From: Clostridiaceae bacterium M8S5 | GTDB taxonomy: Bacteria > Bacillota > Clostridia > Tissierellales > MCWD3 | DNA length: 64,000 bases | NCBI GenBank assembly: GCA_029227815.1 | Contig: CP118523.1 | Coordinates: 3,658,001 to 3,722,000, forward strand | Reading direction: 5' to 3' | Shown here: positions 8,410 to 18,017 of the stretch, in pieces | Position numbering within the stretch: the stretch's first letter is position 1 | How the letters are laid out: each line of letters starts with the position of its first letter | Notes under the pieces: generated by a model | Databases searched by the model: none | What the model saw: only the letters and a program-made list of their open reading frames with translations | Told to the model about the DNA's origin: nothing | Position numbers and translations under genes: made by a program

Positions 8410-8861
8410 AATATCACTCCTGTTTATCTTTTAATATATATTATTAACAATCTATGTTTATGTTCTACCTTGATATTAAAAGTATATCTTTTTTTTGAAC
8501 TTCTTACAAGCGTTTAGCTATATAATTGATGTAAACTAATTCTAATATAAACTCCCCTTATTTATACATAGTGATGATTTATTTAGGATTTTTTATCTCT
8601 TTATAAAGAAGAATACAACTAGTCTCAATGGAGTTGTACCACCTGTCGCTATAACGTTAGTACCATATCTACACAATGCAAAAGATCCAGCCATATATTA
8701 CCTGTTTCAAAACATTACCTCTTCTAATATTTAATTATTGTATTTTTTTACTTTTTCCTTAAAAACAATAATTTTATTACCTGTAAGCTTAATTTTTTTA
8801 TTTATTGATATATTTATAACTAAACTATATATACTAATAAACTTGTAATCTTCACAAAGAC
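8410..8861. other. Gene-free stretch upstream of murB
   Basis: About 450 bases between the murB start and the nifJ terminator. It should hold the murB operon promoter, but no convincing pair could be picked. On the plus strand, 8611-8733 reads as 40 open codons ending at a stop (ITLVPYLHNAKDPAIYYLF in the middle), without a usable start or ribosome site. Its composition looks more coding-like than its surroundings and it may be a gene relic. Confidence 0.4.
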
Positions 8862-8902
8862 AAAAAAAGAAGCTATACCATTAAATAATGATATAGCTTC
8901 TT
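8862..8902 (-). terminator. Terminator after nifJ
   Basis: Arms AAGAAGCTATA and TATAGCTTCTT form an 11-bp stem, followed on the minus strand by a run of seven or more T, starting just past the nifJ stop. Confidence 0.9.
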
Positions 8903-8914
8903 GATATCTATTTC

Positions 8915-11900
8915 TTAGTACTGCATTTCTGCCATACGTTTGTAACTGTCATATCTTTCTTTTGCTTCTTTTTCTGCTTTTACAAACATTTGACTAGCAA
9001 GCTCTGGGAATGTCTTCTCAAGTGATGTATATCTTACTTCACTTCTTAAGAACTCTTGGAAATCACCTTTAGGCTCTTTAGAGTCTAATATAAATGGATT
9101 TTTTCCTTCTTCTTTTAACTCTGGGTTAAATCTATATAAATGCCAGTAACCAGCATCTACTGCAAGCTTTTGTTGCTCTTGTGTTTTACCCATACCTGCT
9201 TTTATACCATGATTAATACATGGAGCGTATACTATGATCAATGAAGGTCCTTTGTAACTTTCTGCTTCTATTAGCGCCTTCATGAATTGGTTCTTGTTAT
9301 GACCCATTGCACATTGTGCAACATATACATATCCGTATGTTGTAGCCATTAAACCAAGGTCTTTCTTCTTAACTTTTTTACCTGATGCAGCAAATTTAGC
9401 AACAGCAGCTGTAGGAGTCGCTTTAGAAGACTGTCCACCAGTGTTTGAGTAAACCTCTGTATCAAATACTATTACATTTACGTCTTCTCCTGATGCTAAT
9501 ACATGGTCCAATCCACCATAACCGATGTCATATGCCCATCCGTCTCCACCAACTATCCATACTGATTTTTTAACTAAGAAGTCGGCTTTCTCTTTAATAT
9601 CTTTTAGTAACCCATTTGCTTTATCGTCTCCTAAGTCTTTAGAGAACCAAGGAATTAATCTTAATTTTGCTTCTTTAGTCTTGTCAGGGCAATCCTTTCC
9701 TTCTAACCATAAGTTTAATGTATCTTTTAACTCTGCTGGTATATTAAGTTCTACTAATTCTTTAGCTTTTATCTCTATATATCCAACCATTTGGTTTACT
9801 GCTAAAGCCATACCATATCCGTACTCTGCATTGTCCTCAAATAATGAGTTAGCCCAAGCTGGACCTTGACCTACTGCATTTTTACAATATGGTGTTGAAG
9901 GTGCTGAACCTCCCCAGATTGACGAACATCCTGTTGCATTTGCAACAAACATTCTATCTCCATATAACTGAGTTATAATCTTCATGTAAGGAGTCTCTCC
10001 ACAACCTGCACAAGCTCCTGAGAACTCGAATAATGGTTGAGCAAATTGGCTTCCTTTTACAGTGTTTAAACTCATCTTATCATCTTTGATTGATACTTCA
10101 TTTACTGAGTAATCCCAGTTTGGAACTTCTACTTCTGTTTGTGTCTCTATTGGTTTCATTATTAATGATTTTTCTTTAGATGGACAGATATCAGCACAGT
10201 TTCCACAACCTGTACAGTCAAGTGTGCTTACTTGTATACGATACTGTAATCCTTCTAAACCTTTACCCATAGCTTTCTTTGTCTCAAAGCCTTCTGGAGC
10301 ATTTTTAAGTTCTTCTTCATTTACTAATACTGGTCTTATTGCAGCATGTGGACAAACGAATGAACATTGGTTACATTGAATACAGCTATCTATTTGCCAC
10401 TCTGGTACTGTAACTGCTATACCACGCTTCTCAAATGCAGCACTACCATTGTCAAATGTTCCATCTTCTCTACCATCGAATGCGCTTACTGGAAGATCGT
10501 CTCCCTCTTGTCTATTCATAGGTCTTAGTATGTTTTTGATGAACTCTGGCTCTTTAGTTTCTTCTTTAGCCTGATCTTTAGCATCTGCCCATGTAGCAGG
10601 TACTTCAATTTTAACAAGAGCGTCTATACCTTTGTCTACTGCTTTGTTGTTCATCTCAACAATTTTTTGACCTTTTTTACCATATGACTTAACTATAGCT
10701 TCTTTTAGGTATTCTATTGCTTTATCTAATTCGATAACGTCTGCTAGTTTGAAGAACGCTGCTTGCATTATCATGTTTGTTCTATTTCCAAGTCCTATCT
10801 CTGTAGCTATTTGAGTTGCATTTATTGTATATAACTCTATATCATTTTTAGATATATATCTCTTCATATCTGGAGATAGTTTTTCTTCTAATTGCTCTGG
10901 TGTCCAAAGTGTATTTAATAAGAACTTTCCACCTTTTTTAAGTCCTTTTAATAAATCATAGTTTCCAACATATGATTGTTGAGAACATGAAACAAAATCT
11001 GGTTCACTAATTAAATATGTTGACTTTATTGGCTTTTTACCAAATCTCAAGTGTGATACTGTAACTCCACCTGATTTCTTAGAATCATATGAGAAGTATC
11101 CTTGAGCATACATATCTGTCTTATCACCGATAATCTTGATAGCGTTTTTGTTTGCTCCAACTGTTCCGTCTGAACCAAGACCCCAGAATTTACATCTGAT
11201 AGTTCCTTTTGGTGCAGTAACTATGTTCTCTTTTACTTCTAATGATGTATGTGTAACATCGTCGTTTATACCAATTGTGAATCCGTTCTTTGGCTCTGCT
11301 TGTTTTAAGTTTTCTAATACTGCTTTTATTTGAGATGGTGTAGTATCCTTTGATCCTAGACCATAACGTCCACCTACTATTACTGGTTTCTCTGCTTTGT
11401 CATAGAATAATGTACAAACATCTTGATATAATGGTTCTCCTAATGCACCCGGCTCTTTTGTTCTATCTAATACTGCTATTTTCTTAGTTGTTTTTGGTAA
11501 TGCATTAAAGAAATACTTCTCTGAGAACGGTCTATATAATCTAACTTTTATTAAACCAACCTTTTCTCCCTCAGCTACTAGATAATCAATAGTTTCTTCT
11601 ATTGTATCTGTAACTGAACCCATTGCTATCATAACGTACTCAGCATCTTCTGCTCCATAGTAGTTAAATGGCTTGTACTCTCTGCCTGTTATTTCACTGA
11701 TGCTCTTCATATAATCAGCAACTACATTTGGTATATCTGTATAGAATTTATTTGAAGCTTCCTTTGCTTGGAAGAATATGTCTGGGTTTTGAGCAGTTCC
11801 TCTTGTAACTGGATGCTCAGGATTTAATGCATTGTGTCTAAATCTATTAACTGCTTCAAAATCTGTTAATTTTGCAAACTCTTCGTAATCTATTAATTCT

Positions 11901-12448
11901 ATTTTTTGGATCTCATGAGATGTTCTAAAGCCATCAAAGAAATGTAAGAATGGTACTCTAGTCTTGATTGAAGCTAAGTGAGCCACCCCACCTATATCCA
12001 TAACTTCTTGAACACTACCTGATGCAATCATTGCAAATCCAGTTTGTCTACAAGCCATAACATCTGAATGATCTCCAAATATTGATAATGCATGACCTGC
12101 AACTGCTCTTGCACTTACATGGAATACTCCTGGTAATAATTCTCCAGCAATTTTATACATATTTGGTATCATTAATAACAGACCTTGTGAAGCTGTGAAT
12201 GTAGTAGTTAATGCCCCAGCTGCTAATGAACCGTGTACCGCTCCTGATGCTCCTCCCTCAGACTGTAGCTCTGATACGTGAACCTCTTGTCCAAAAATAT
12301 TCTTCATTCCATGTGCTGCCCATTCATCAGTATGCTCAGCCATAGGAGACGATGGTGTTATAGGAAATATTGCTGCAACATCAGTGAAAGCGTATGCAAC
12401 ATATGCCGCTGCTGTATTTCCATCCATAGTTTTCATAACCTTTGCCAT
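8915..12448 (-). CDS. nifJ: Pyruvate:ferredoxin (flavodoxin) oxidoreductase
   Basis: A 1177-residue homodimer-type enzyme that decarboxylates pyruvate to acetyl-CoA and CO2 while reducing ferredoxin, the central step of anaerobic fermentation. The domains run in the standard order. Domain I has the FPITPSSPMAEH pyruvate loop and domain II the transketolase-like region; domain III follows. The ferredoxin domain has two 4Fe-4S motifs (CIQCNQCSFVCPHA and CTGCGNCADICPS near residues 690-750). The thiamine diphosphate domain shows CAGCGETPY, CSSIWGGSAPSTPY and GDGWAYDIGYGG. The C-terminal tail is intact. GAGGAGG precedes the ATG, and it is transcribed alone, between the PHP2-hprK group and murB. 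Confidence 0.97.
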   Translation of the reverse strand: MAKVMKTMDGNTAAAYVAYAFTDVAAIFPITPSSPMAEHTDEWAAHGMKNIFGQEVHVSELQSEGGASGAVHGSLAAGALTTTFTASQGLLLMIPNMYKIAGELLPGVFHVSARAVAGHALSIFGDHSDVMACRQTGFAMIASGSVQEVMDIGGVAHLASIKTRVPFLHFFDGFRTSHEIQKIELIDYEEFAKLTDFEAVNRFRHNALNPEHPVTRGTAQNPDIFFQAKEASNKFYTDIPNVVADYMKSISEITGREYKPFNYYGAEDAEYVMIAMGSVTDTIEETIDYLVAEGEKVGLIKVRLYRPFSEKYFFNALPKTTKKIAVLDRTKEPGALGEPLYQDVCTLFYDKAEKPVIVGGRYGLGSKDTTPSQIKAVLENLKQAEPKNGFTIGINDDVTHTSLEVKENIVTAPKGTIRCKFWGLGSDGTVGANKNAIKIIGDKTDMYAQGYFSYDSKKSGGVTVSHLRFGKKPIKSTYLISEPDFVSCSQQSYVGNYDLLKGLKKGGKFLLNTLWTPEQLEEKLSPDMKRYISKNDIELYTINATQIATEIGLGNRTNMIMQAAFFKLADVIELDKAIEYLKEAIVKSYGKKGQKIVEMNNKAVDKGIDALVKIEVPATWADAKDQAKEETKEPEFIKNILRPMNRQEGDDLPVSAFDGREDGTFDNGSAAFEKRGIAVTVPEWQIDSCIQCNQCSFVCPHAAIRPVLVNEEELKNAPEGFETKKAMGKGLEGLQYRIQVSTLDCTGCGNCADICPSKEKSLIMKPIETQTEVEVPNWDYSVNEVSIKDDKMSLNTVKGSQFAQPLFEFSGACAGCGETPYMKIITQLYGDRMFVANATGCSSIWGGSAPSTPYCKNAVGQGPAWANSLFEDNAEYGYGMALAVNQMVGYIEIKAKELVELNIPAELKDTLNLWLEGKDCPDKTKEAKLRLIPWFSKDLGDDKANGLLKDIKEKADFLVKKSVWIVGGDGWAYDIGYGGLDHVLASGEDVNVIVFDTEVYSNTGGQSSKATPTAAVAKFAASGKKVKKKDLGLMATTYGYVYVAQCAMGHNKNQFMKALIEAESYKGPSLIIVYAPCINHGIKAGMGKTQEQQKLAVDAGYWHLYRFNPELKEEGKNPFILDSKEPKGDFQEFLRSEVRYTSLEKTFPELASQMFVKAEKEAKERYDSYKRMAEMQY

Positions 12449-12506
12449 GTGTCGTTACCTCCTCGTTTATATTAAAATTTCATTTTTATTGTTAACATAT
12501 ACATTA

Positions 12507-12535
12507 AGTATAATCAACAGATTTAACAAAGTCAA
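12507..12535 (-). promoter_or_regulatory. nifJ promoter
   Basis: On the minus strand TTGACT (12535-12530) and TATACT (12512-12507) are spaced by 17 bases and lie about 60 bases before the nifJ start codon. Confidence 0.65.
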
Positions 12536-12539
12536 TACG

Positions 12540-12555
12540 TTACAATTAATTGTAA
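12540..12555. promoter_or_regulatory. 16-bp palindrome just upstream of the nifJ -35 box
   Basis: TTACAATTAATTGTAA is a perfect palindrome ending five bases from the -35 hexamer. A further TTACAAT half-site lies at about 12566-12574 on the minus strand. This is a good position for an activator or redox regulator, though it is not a clear Rex or CcpA site. Confidence 0.45.
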
Positions 12556-12714
12556 ATGTCAAAAAATATTGTAACAGTCAGAATACTTTCTGTATCTGTA
12601 TTTCACTTGGTTAGAAAAGGATTAATTTACTTTAAAATTTTTTTTAAATTTATGAAATTTCTTTTGTATTAAATTTCATTTTTTATAATGTGGCAATTTT
12701 TTTGTGGATTTTAG

Positions 12715-13446
12715 TTAATTATTTAACATTCTTTTTGCTCTTCTAGCCTTCAAATACTCTTTTAATTTTTCTACTGAAGTATTTATAACTAGCTCCTCGG
12801 GCATATCTATATCTTCTAATACTCTTTCCACTACGTCAAATCTGCCTACATCTGGTGCAAAGTGTGAATCACTTCCTACTATTATAGGTACATTATATTC
12901 TTTGCATAATTTAGCTATTTTTATACAATTGTCTTTGCTTCCTCTTCTGCTCTTCCTAAAAGAGCTATTATTGATTTCTATTAATACACCTGTTTCTTTT
13001 GCTGTTTGTACAAACTTTTCTAAATCTATCTCAAATTGTGGATTTCCTGGATGAACTATAACGTCTACATAGTTATTTTTCATTACATTTATTATAGTCT
13101 CTGTGTTTTCTTCTCTACTTCCTGTCTCATAGCAAGGTGTATGAAAACCTGCCAATATTATATCTAGACTTTTTAGTATTTTCTCTGGAACATCAAGAGC
13201 TCCATTTTTATCCATTATATTTGCTTCTACACCTTTTAAAATCTCAACCCCATACATTTCTTCAGGTAATACTCTCATATTAGCTATATGATAAATATGA
13301 GGACCACCAGGCATTTTGGGGCCATGATCTGTTATCCCTATCAATTTCAAACCTTTATTACTTGCTTCTTTTGCTATCTCCATAATTGTGCTATATGCAT
13401 GGCCACTTGATATAGTGTGGTTATGCACATCTAATACAAATTCCAT
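12715..13446 (-). CDS. PHP-domain phosphoesterase (second of two)
   Basis: A 243-residue PHP protein resembling YcdX-type phosphatases. It shows DVHNHTISSGHAYSTI, ITDHGPKMPGGPH, the KGVEANI glutamate, GFHTPCY, VIVHPGNP, EINNSSFRKSRRGS and VGSDSHFAPD, a complete metal-ligand set. It starts 17 bases after hprK with AAAGGAG upstream of the ATG and ends the uvrC-hprK-PHP run. It and the 6.7 kb gene are clear paralogues with different loop sequences, so they probably act on different substrates. Confidence 0.88.
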   Translation of the reverse strand: MEFVLDVHNHTISSGHAYSTIMEIAKEASNKGLKLIGITDHGPKMPGGPHIYHIANMRVLPEEMYGVEILKGVEANIMDKNGALDVPEKILKSLDIILAGFHTPCYETGSREENTETIINVMKNNYVDVIVHPGNPQFEIDLEKFVQTAKETGVLIEINNSSFRKSRRGSKDNCIKIAKLCKEYNVPIIVGSDSHFAPDVGRFDVVERVLEDIDMPEELVINTSVEKLKEYLKARRAKRMLNN

Positions 13447-13463
13447 ATTATTTTCTCCTTTGT

Positions 13464-14384
13464 TTATTTATTGTCTATCCCATTAATTAACCTTTTATTT
13501 AGTTCTAATGCAGCATTATATCCCATTACTTTTTGCCTATGGTTCATCGCAGCTACTTCTAATATCATAGCTACATTTCTACCGGGCTTTATAGGTAATG
13601 TTATTTTTGTCAACTTTGTATTCAGTATCTCTATATGCTCATCATCTAGACCAAGTCTATCATATTCTTTGTTTTTCTGCCAATATTCTAACTCTATTAC
13701 GAGATCTATAGTCTTTGAGTTCCTTATTGATCCTACACCATATAATCTCTTTATATCAAGTATACCAATACCTCTTATCTCTACAAGATGTTTTATTAGC
13801 TCTGGTGCTCTTCCTTTTATAACACCCTCGTCATGTTTTTTTATTTCCACTGCATCATCAGCTACTAATCTATGCCCTCTTTTTATTAGTTCTAACGCTG
13901 TTTCGCTTTTTCCAACCCCACTCTTTCCTAATATCAAAATTCCTATTCCATATACTTCTACTAAGACCCCATGCATTGTTATTGTAGGCGCTAATAAGTC
14001 TTCTAAATAGTTTGTTAACTTACTTACGAATTTTGTTGTTGGAAGCTCAGTTCTCAAAAATGTTCTATTATATTTTTTTGCTGTTTCCACCGCATGTGTT
14101 GTAAAGTCTAATCCTCTTGTCATTATTATAGCTGGTATTGGATATTTCATGAGTTTATCTAATCTTTTATATTTTAATTCATTATCCAATTCATTTACAT
14201 AATACCACTCAGCATTACCAATAACTTGAATTCTATCAAATGAAAAGTATTTATAGTATCCAGCCATTTGTAAGCCTGGTCTATTTATATCACTTTTTGT
14301 TATTTTTAACTCTGTATTATCGCTTTTACATAACACTTCTAGATTCATGTCTTTTATAAGTTTATTTAAATCTATTTCGCTCAT
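13464..14384 (-). CDS. hprK: HPr kinase/phosphorylase
   Basis: Phosphorylates and dephosphorylates Ser46 of HPr, setting carbon catabolite control through CcpA. In this 306-residue protein the Walker A GKSGVGKS is at 153-160, followed by ELIKRGHRLVADDAVEIKK. The HPrK signature is LIKHLVEIRGIGILDI, and a late KITLPIKPGRNVA segment follows. The N-terminal half is the regulatory domain. It starts 8 bases after uvrC with AGGAGG before the ATG. The uvrC-hprK arrangement is common in Clostridia. Confidence 0.96.
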   Translation of the reverse strand: MSEIDLNKLIKDMNLEVLCKSDNTELKITKSDINRPGLQMAGYYKYFSFDRIQVIGNAEWYYVNELDNELKYKRLDKLMKYPIPAIIMTRGLDFTTHAVETAKKYNRTFLRTELPTTKFVSKLTNYLEDLLAPTITMHGVLVEVYGIGILILGKSGVGKSETALELIKRGHRLVADDAVEIKKHDEGVIKGRAPELIKHLVEIRGIGILDIKRLYGVGSIRNSKTIDLVIELEYWQKNKEYDRLGLDDEHIEILNTKLTKITLPIKPGRNVAMILEVAAMNHRQKVMGYNAALELNKRLINGIDNK

Positions 14385-14392
14385 ATTACCTC

Positions 14393-16246
14393 CTATTTGC
14401 TATTTCTAAAAAAATCATATACACTTTGTGCTACTCTCTTATTCATACCTTTTTCTTTTGCTAACTCTTCTACAGAAGCTCTTCGGATGTAATCGACGCT
14501 ACCAAATGAACTAAGCAGTACTTTTTTCCTTTTGTCTCCTATTCCAGGAATATCGTCTAGTATGGATTTAAACATCTCTTTTCCTCTTAAATTTCTATGA
14601 TAACTTATAGCAAACCTATGTGCTTCATTTTGTATTTCTGTTATCAACTGAAATACCTCATCTGTTTTTTTTATAAGTATTTCTCTATTTTCGTATATAA
14701 TACCCCTTGTGTTGTGTTTATCATCTTTAACTAGTCCACAAACAGGTATCCTGATATCTAATTTCGATAGCACCTTTTGAGCAACATTAATCTGACCTTT
14801 TCCTCCGTCAACCATCACTAAATCTGGAAATATTGAGAACTTTCCTTTTTTATTGCTATCTGATTTTTCTAGCTCTTCTTTACCTTTTGAAAATCTTCTA
14901 TACAATACTTCCTGCATACTATCATAGTCGTTAGGACCTTTAACTGTTTTTATTTTAAACCTCTTGTAGTTACTTGTTTTCTTTATACCATTTTCAAACA
15001 CAACCATTGATGCAACTGATTGATTCCCTTGTGTATTAGAAATATCATAAGCTTCTATTCTATGTGGAACTTCTATATTAAGCATTTCGCCTAATTTGAC
15101 TACTCCTTTTTTGCTAGTACTATATTTCTTTAGCATTTTTTCGCTGTTCTGTTTTAGCACCTGTATTGCATTAACTCTTACTAATTTCATCAAATCGCTT
15201 TTTTCTCCTCTCTGAGGAAATTTGATGAAGACCTTTTGCTCTTTTTTTTCCGAAAGCCACTCTTGTATAATTTCTTGCTCTTCTACGCTTTCCTGCACTA
15301 ATATCTCTTTTGGTATATACCATGCTCCAGCATAAAACTGCTTTATAAACGAGCCTAATATTTCTCTATCTGTATTATCGTTGATATTGCTTAATAAATA
15401 ATGTTCTCTTCCTATTAGTTTACCTTTTCTAATAAAGAATATCTGTATACATGCCTCATGCTCATTTTTTGCTAATCCTATAACATCTTTATCCTCTTCA
15501 GAAGTGCTCAGAACCTTTTGTTTTTCAAACATATATTCTATTGATTGTAGTTTATCTCTATACTCTGCTGCTGTTTCAAAATCGTACTTATCAGATGCCT
15601 GTTTCATTTTTGATATCAATAGATCCATTAATGCCTTCTTTTTACCGTTTAGGAACACTAATATTTCATCTATCATCTTTATATATTCTTTTCTCGTTAT
15701 TTTACCCGCACATGGAGCTGTGCATTTTTTTATATGATAATTTAAGCAAGGTCTGTTATTTAGTTTTTCATTTTTTAATCTCTGCCTACAACTTCTTATA
15801 GGAAATATCTTATTTATAATTTCTAACGTTACATTTACTGCTCCTGCATTTGTATACGGTCCATAATATTTAGCCTTATCCTTTATAACTGTTCTAGTTT
15901 TAAATACTCTTGGAAATTCTTCATTTACTGTTACTTTAATATAAGGATACTGTTTATCATCCTTTAGTAATATGTTGTATCTAGGTCTATATTCTTTTAT
16001 TAGATTTGCTTCCAATATTAATGCTTCTACTTCATTATCAGTCAAAATATACTCAAATTCTTTTATTTTGCTTACCATTACTCTGACTTTTGGGAGCATA
16101 TTTTTTGAAGACTGAAAATATTGTCTCACTCTCTTTCGTAGTGATATTGCTTTCCCTACATATATTATTTCATTTTTATCATTTTTCATTAAGTATACAC
16201 CTGGATTATCAGGCAATTTCTTGAGTTCTTCTTTTATATCAAACAT
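14393..16246 (-). CDS. uvrC: Excinuclease ABC subunit C
   Basis: The dual nuclease of nucleotide excision repair that cuts on both sides of a UvrAB-marked lesion. It has an N-terminal GIY-YIG domain (PDNPGVYLMKNDKNEIIYVGKA, then LRKRVRQYF), a Cys cluster CRQRL-RPCLNYHIKKCTAPC, a UVR segment around residues 200-235, the RNase H-like nuclease half with RIEAYDISN and VMVDGGKGQ, and the C-terminal helix-hairpin-helix (DDIPGIGDKRKKVLL). ATG 16246 is preferred over an in-frame GTG nine bases earlier, because AAAGGTG serves as its ribosome site and that GTG lies inside it. It heads a uvrC-hprK-PHP run. Confidence 0.96.
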   Translation of the reverse strand: MFDIKEELKKLPDNPGVYLMKNDKNEIIYVGKAISLRKRVRQYFQSSKNMLPKVRVMVSKIKEFEYILTDNEVEALILEANLIKEYRPRYNILLKDDKQYPYIKVTVNEEFPRVFKTRTVIKDKAKYYGPYTNAGAVNVTLEIINKIFPIRSCRQRLKNEKLNNRPCLNYHIKKCTAPCAGKITRKEYIKMIDEILVFLNGKKKALMDLLISKMKQASDKYDFETAAEYRDKLQSIEYMFEKQKVLSTSEEDKDVIGLAKNEHEACIQIFFIRKGKLIGREHYLLSNINDNTDREILGSFIKQFYAGAWYIPKEILVQESVEEQEIIQEWLSEKKEQKVFIKFPQRGEKSDLMKLVRVNAIQVLKQNSEKMLKKYSTSKKGVVKLGEMLNIEVPHRIEAYDISNTQGNQSVASMVVFENGIKKTSNYKRFKIKTVKGPNDYDSMQEVLYRRFSKGKEELEKSDSNKKGKFSIFPDLVMVDGGKGQINVAQKVLSKLDIRIPVCGLVKDDKHNTRGIIYENREILIKKTDEVFQLITEIQNEAHRFAISYHRNLRGKEMFKSILDDIPGIGDKRKKVLLSSFGSVDYIRRASVEELAKEKGMNKRVAQSVYDFFRNSK

Positions 16247-16297
16247 ATTTATCACCTTTATCTTTAATCTTAAAAATATGTAATTTTGTTATCATAT

Positions 16298-16326
16298 TTG
16301 AAGTATATATCAAATTTATGTATAAT
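16298..16326 (+). promoter_or_regulatory. Promoter of the plus-strand membrane protein gene
   Basis: TTGAAG (16298-16303) and TATAAT (16321-16326) are separated by exactly 17 bases, about 45 bases before the start codon. Confidence 0.7.
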
Positions 16327-16368
16327 ACAAATGTACTCATTTATAGAATTTTTCTGGGGAGGTAACTT

Positions 16369-17058
16369 ATGTCAGGTTCAAAAAAAGTAATTAATTTCTT
16401 TATTAGTTTTACTATTTCTTTATTATTCTTGTCTGTAACTGGTCGATTTATATATTTCATTAGCAATTATACTAATGACAATATACTTTTCAATGTAATT
16501 ATACCTATCTATTATACTATTTGTCTCTTAGTATTTGCACTAAGCATGAATTTTGTTCGAAATGCTCAGACAGATAAGCTGCTCAAAAATAACACTACTT
16601 ATATGGAAGTGAACACAGCAGGATTTAGTTTGGTTAATAAAATATTGTATTATGTTATAATTGCCCTAATCTATTGTTTACCCTTTTTACGAGGAGAGTC
16701 TATCAAGAATTTTAATATTACTAGAGTAATAAGCTTGGTGCTTGTTTTGTTAGTTTTTGAACTTATGCTTAGATATTCAAGCAAAACTATAAAAATAACC
16801 TTTCTAAAGAACGGTATTGTAGTAAACGGATTTGATTTAAGACTTGATGCTCCTATGAAAACTGGAACCATAATGTATAATAACTCCGGCTATTACAGCT
16901 ACAATGACATTGAAAACTACTTTGTCTTTCCTGACAAAATTGAATTGTACCTTATACATAATCAAGGTAAATTAAGTTTCCATTCAAATACTGAAATGGG
17001 GAAACGATTTACTGGTTTAATGATACAACAACATATTGAAATGAAGAAATTTGATTAA
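16369..17058 (+). CDS. Predicted membrane protein of unknown function
   Basis: 229 residues with four likely membrane helices (about residues 8-30, 40-60, 90-108 and 117-134) and a soluble C-terminal half of about 90 residues rich in beta-strand pattern (GIVVNGFDLRLDAP, then a Tyr-rich stretch and DKIELYLIH). The soluble part resembles the PH-like or bacterial-PH-adjacent domains seen in small Firmicutes membrane proteins, but that is only an impression. A GGGGAGG site precedes the ATG. It is the only plus-strand gene inside the uvr block and has its own promoter. No family was recognised. Confidence 0.7.
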   Translation: MSGSKKVINFFISFTISLLFLSVTGRFIYFISNYTNDNILFNVIIPIYYTICLLVFALSMNFVRNAQTDKLLKNNTTYMEVNTAGFSLVNKILYYVIIALIYCLPFLRGESIKNFNITRVISLVLVLLVFELMLRYSSKTIKITFLKNGIVVNGFDLRLDAPMKTGTIMYNNSGYYSYNDIENYFVFPDKIELYLIHNQGKLSFHSNTEMGKRFTGLMIQQHIEMKKFD

Positions 17059-17360
17059 GTTTATAATATCATTTAAAATTCTACAATAAATAGTAAAAAT
17101 GAAGTTTTTTGCGATTATTCTCTTATTTATGAGCGGTACTTTGCAGCATACGCTCTTTGTGAAAATCTAGTATGTTGGTATAAGTAAATATTTTTTTGCA
17201 GTGGAGAAGCTGTTTCAAGTAATTTAATAAAAAGTTGAAAAACAGCTTCTTAGATTTTCTACAGATTAGTAGTTGTTTTGGTTTAATCTTGGATTGTTAG
17301 GATTAAATTTTTACCATAAGTTATCTATTTTTATGACTTACCCCACCCAGATTTTCAATT
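17059..17360. other. Gene-free stretch with hairpins
   Basis: No gene was found. GAGCG/CGCTC can form a small hairpin around 17131-17155. A stronger stem, arms AGAAGCTGTTT and AAACAGCTTCT, lies at 17206-17250, about 150 bases after the membrane protein gene; it may be its delayed terminator. Confidence 0.4.
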
Positions 17361-17391
17361 AAAAATAAGGCTATCATTTTCCAATAGCCCT
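17361..17391 (-). terminator. Terminator after the small secreted stalk-domain protein gene
   Basis: Arms GGGCTAT and ATAGCC with a following TTATTTTT on the minus strand, about 15 bases after the stop. Confidence 0.7.
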
Positions 17392-17405
17392 ATTATCAAT
17401 AGATT

Positions 17406-17945
17406 TTACAATGTTATAATCAATCCTCTAATACTATCATCTTTGTCGACTACTGCTCCGATTAAATCTCCACATTTTAAATCTGCTATATCTAAATTCA
17501 CACATTTGTCATTTCTTTTAAGAACTATTATTACATCATCTCTTAGGTATAATGGCGATAGTATTTCTCTACTATTATCATCAAAATGTTGTTCTATGTT
17601 TATAGTATTGTTTTTATAATCAACTTTTGTTATTAAACCATATACAAAATGTTCACCCTTTTGGTAGTCACATTCTTTAAAATCCTTATAAGTCTTTATT
17701 GAAACATGCTTATGCACTTGATTCCAACTAACATCTGAAAATTTCTCAAATAGTTCTCTTACTGGAGCATATAGTTTGCCATTTATTAAATACTTGTCTA
17801 CATCCAACTGTTCTCTATTAATACTGATTCCTATATCGTTACTTTTGTATATTGTGGCTTTTTCTGTACTTATACCATATACTCCAAATGTAAAAAGCAT
17901 AAATATCAATATCACTATCATACTAACTCTAATCTTATATAGCAT
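17406..17945 (-). CDS. Secreted protein with copper amine oxidase N-terminal-like (stalk) domain
   Basis: A 179-residue exported protein. Residues 1-24 form a signal peptide (basic start, then IVILIFMLFTFGVYG). Residues about 37-85 have the pattern of the Cu_amine_oxidN1/stalk domain (ISINREQLDVDKYLINGK, YAPVRELFEKF, VSWNQVHKHVSIK), which is found in many clostridial surface proteins and has nothing to do with amine oxidation. The C-terminal half is a small beta-rich region (VYGLITKVDYKNNTINI, then VIIVLKRNDKC) of unknown role. AGGAGG precedes the ATG. It lies between uvrA and the plus-strand membrane gene with its own terminator. Confidence 0.75.
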   Translation of the reverse strand: MLYKIRVSMIVILIFMLFTFGVYGISTEKATIYKSNDIGISINREQLDVDKYLINGKLYAPVRELFEKFSDVSWNQVHKHVSIKTYKDFKECDYQKGEHFVYGLITKVDYKNNTINIEQHFDDNSREILSPLYLRDDVIIVLKRNDKCVNLDIADLKCGDLIGAVVDKDDSIRGLIITL

Positions 17946-18017
17946 TTATAGCACCTCCTAATATATTAAATAGTTATTAGGAGTATAGACACTTTTTACA
18001 ATACTTATTCTCTACTT

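Noticed and set aside
9525..9869. Long reading frame opposite nifJ, and similar frames opposite uvrA, murB, ftsX, ftsE, tkt and others
   Set aside because: They are shadows of well-supported genes, with low-complexity Ser/Leu/Ile-rich translations and no ribosome sites.
12652..12679. Inverted repeat ATGAAATTT/AAATTTCAT as terminator of the hprK-PHP genes
   Set aside because: The minus-strand side has A-rich rather than T-rich sequence after the stem, and such A/T repeats are expected by chance here.
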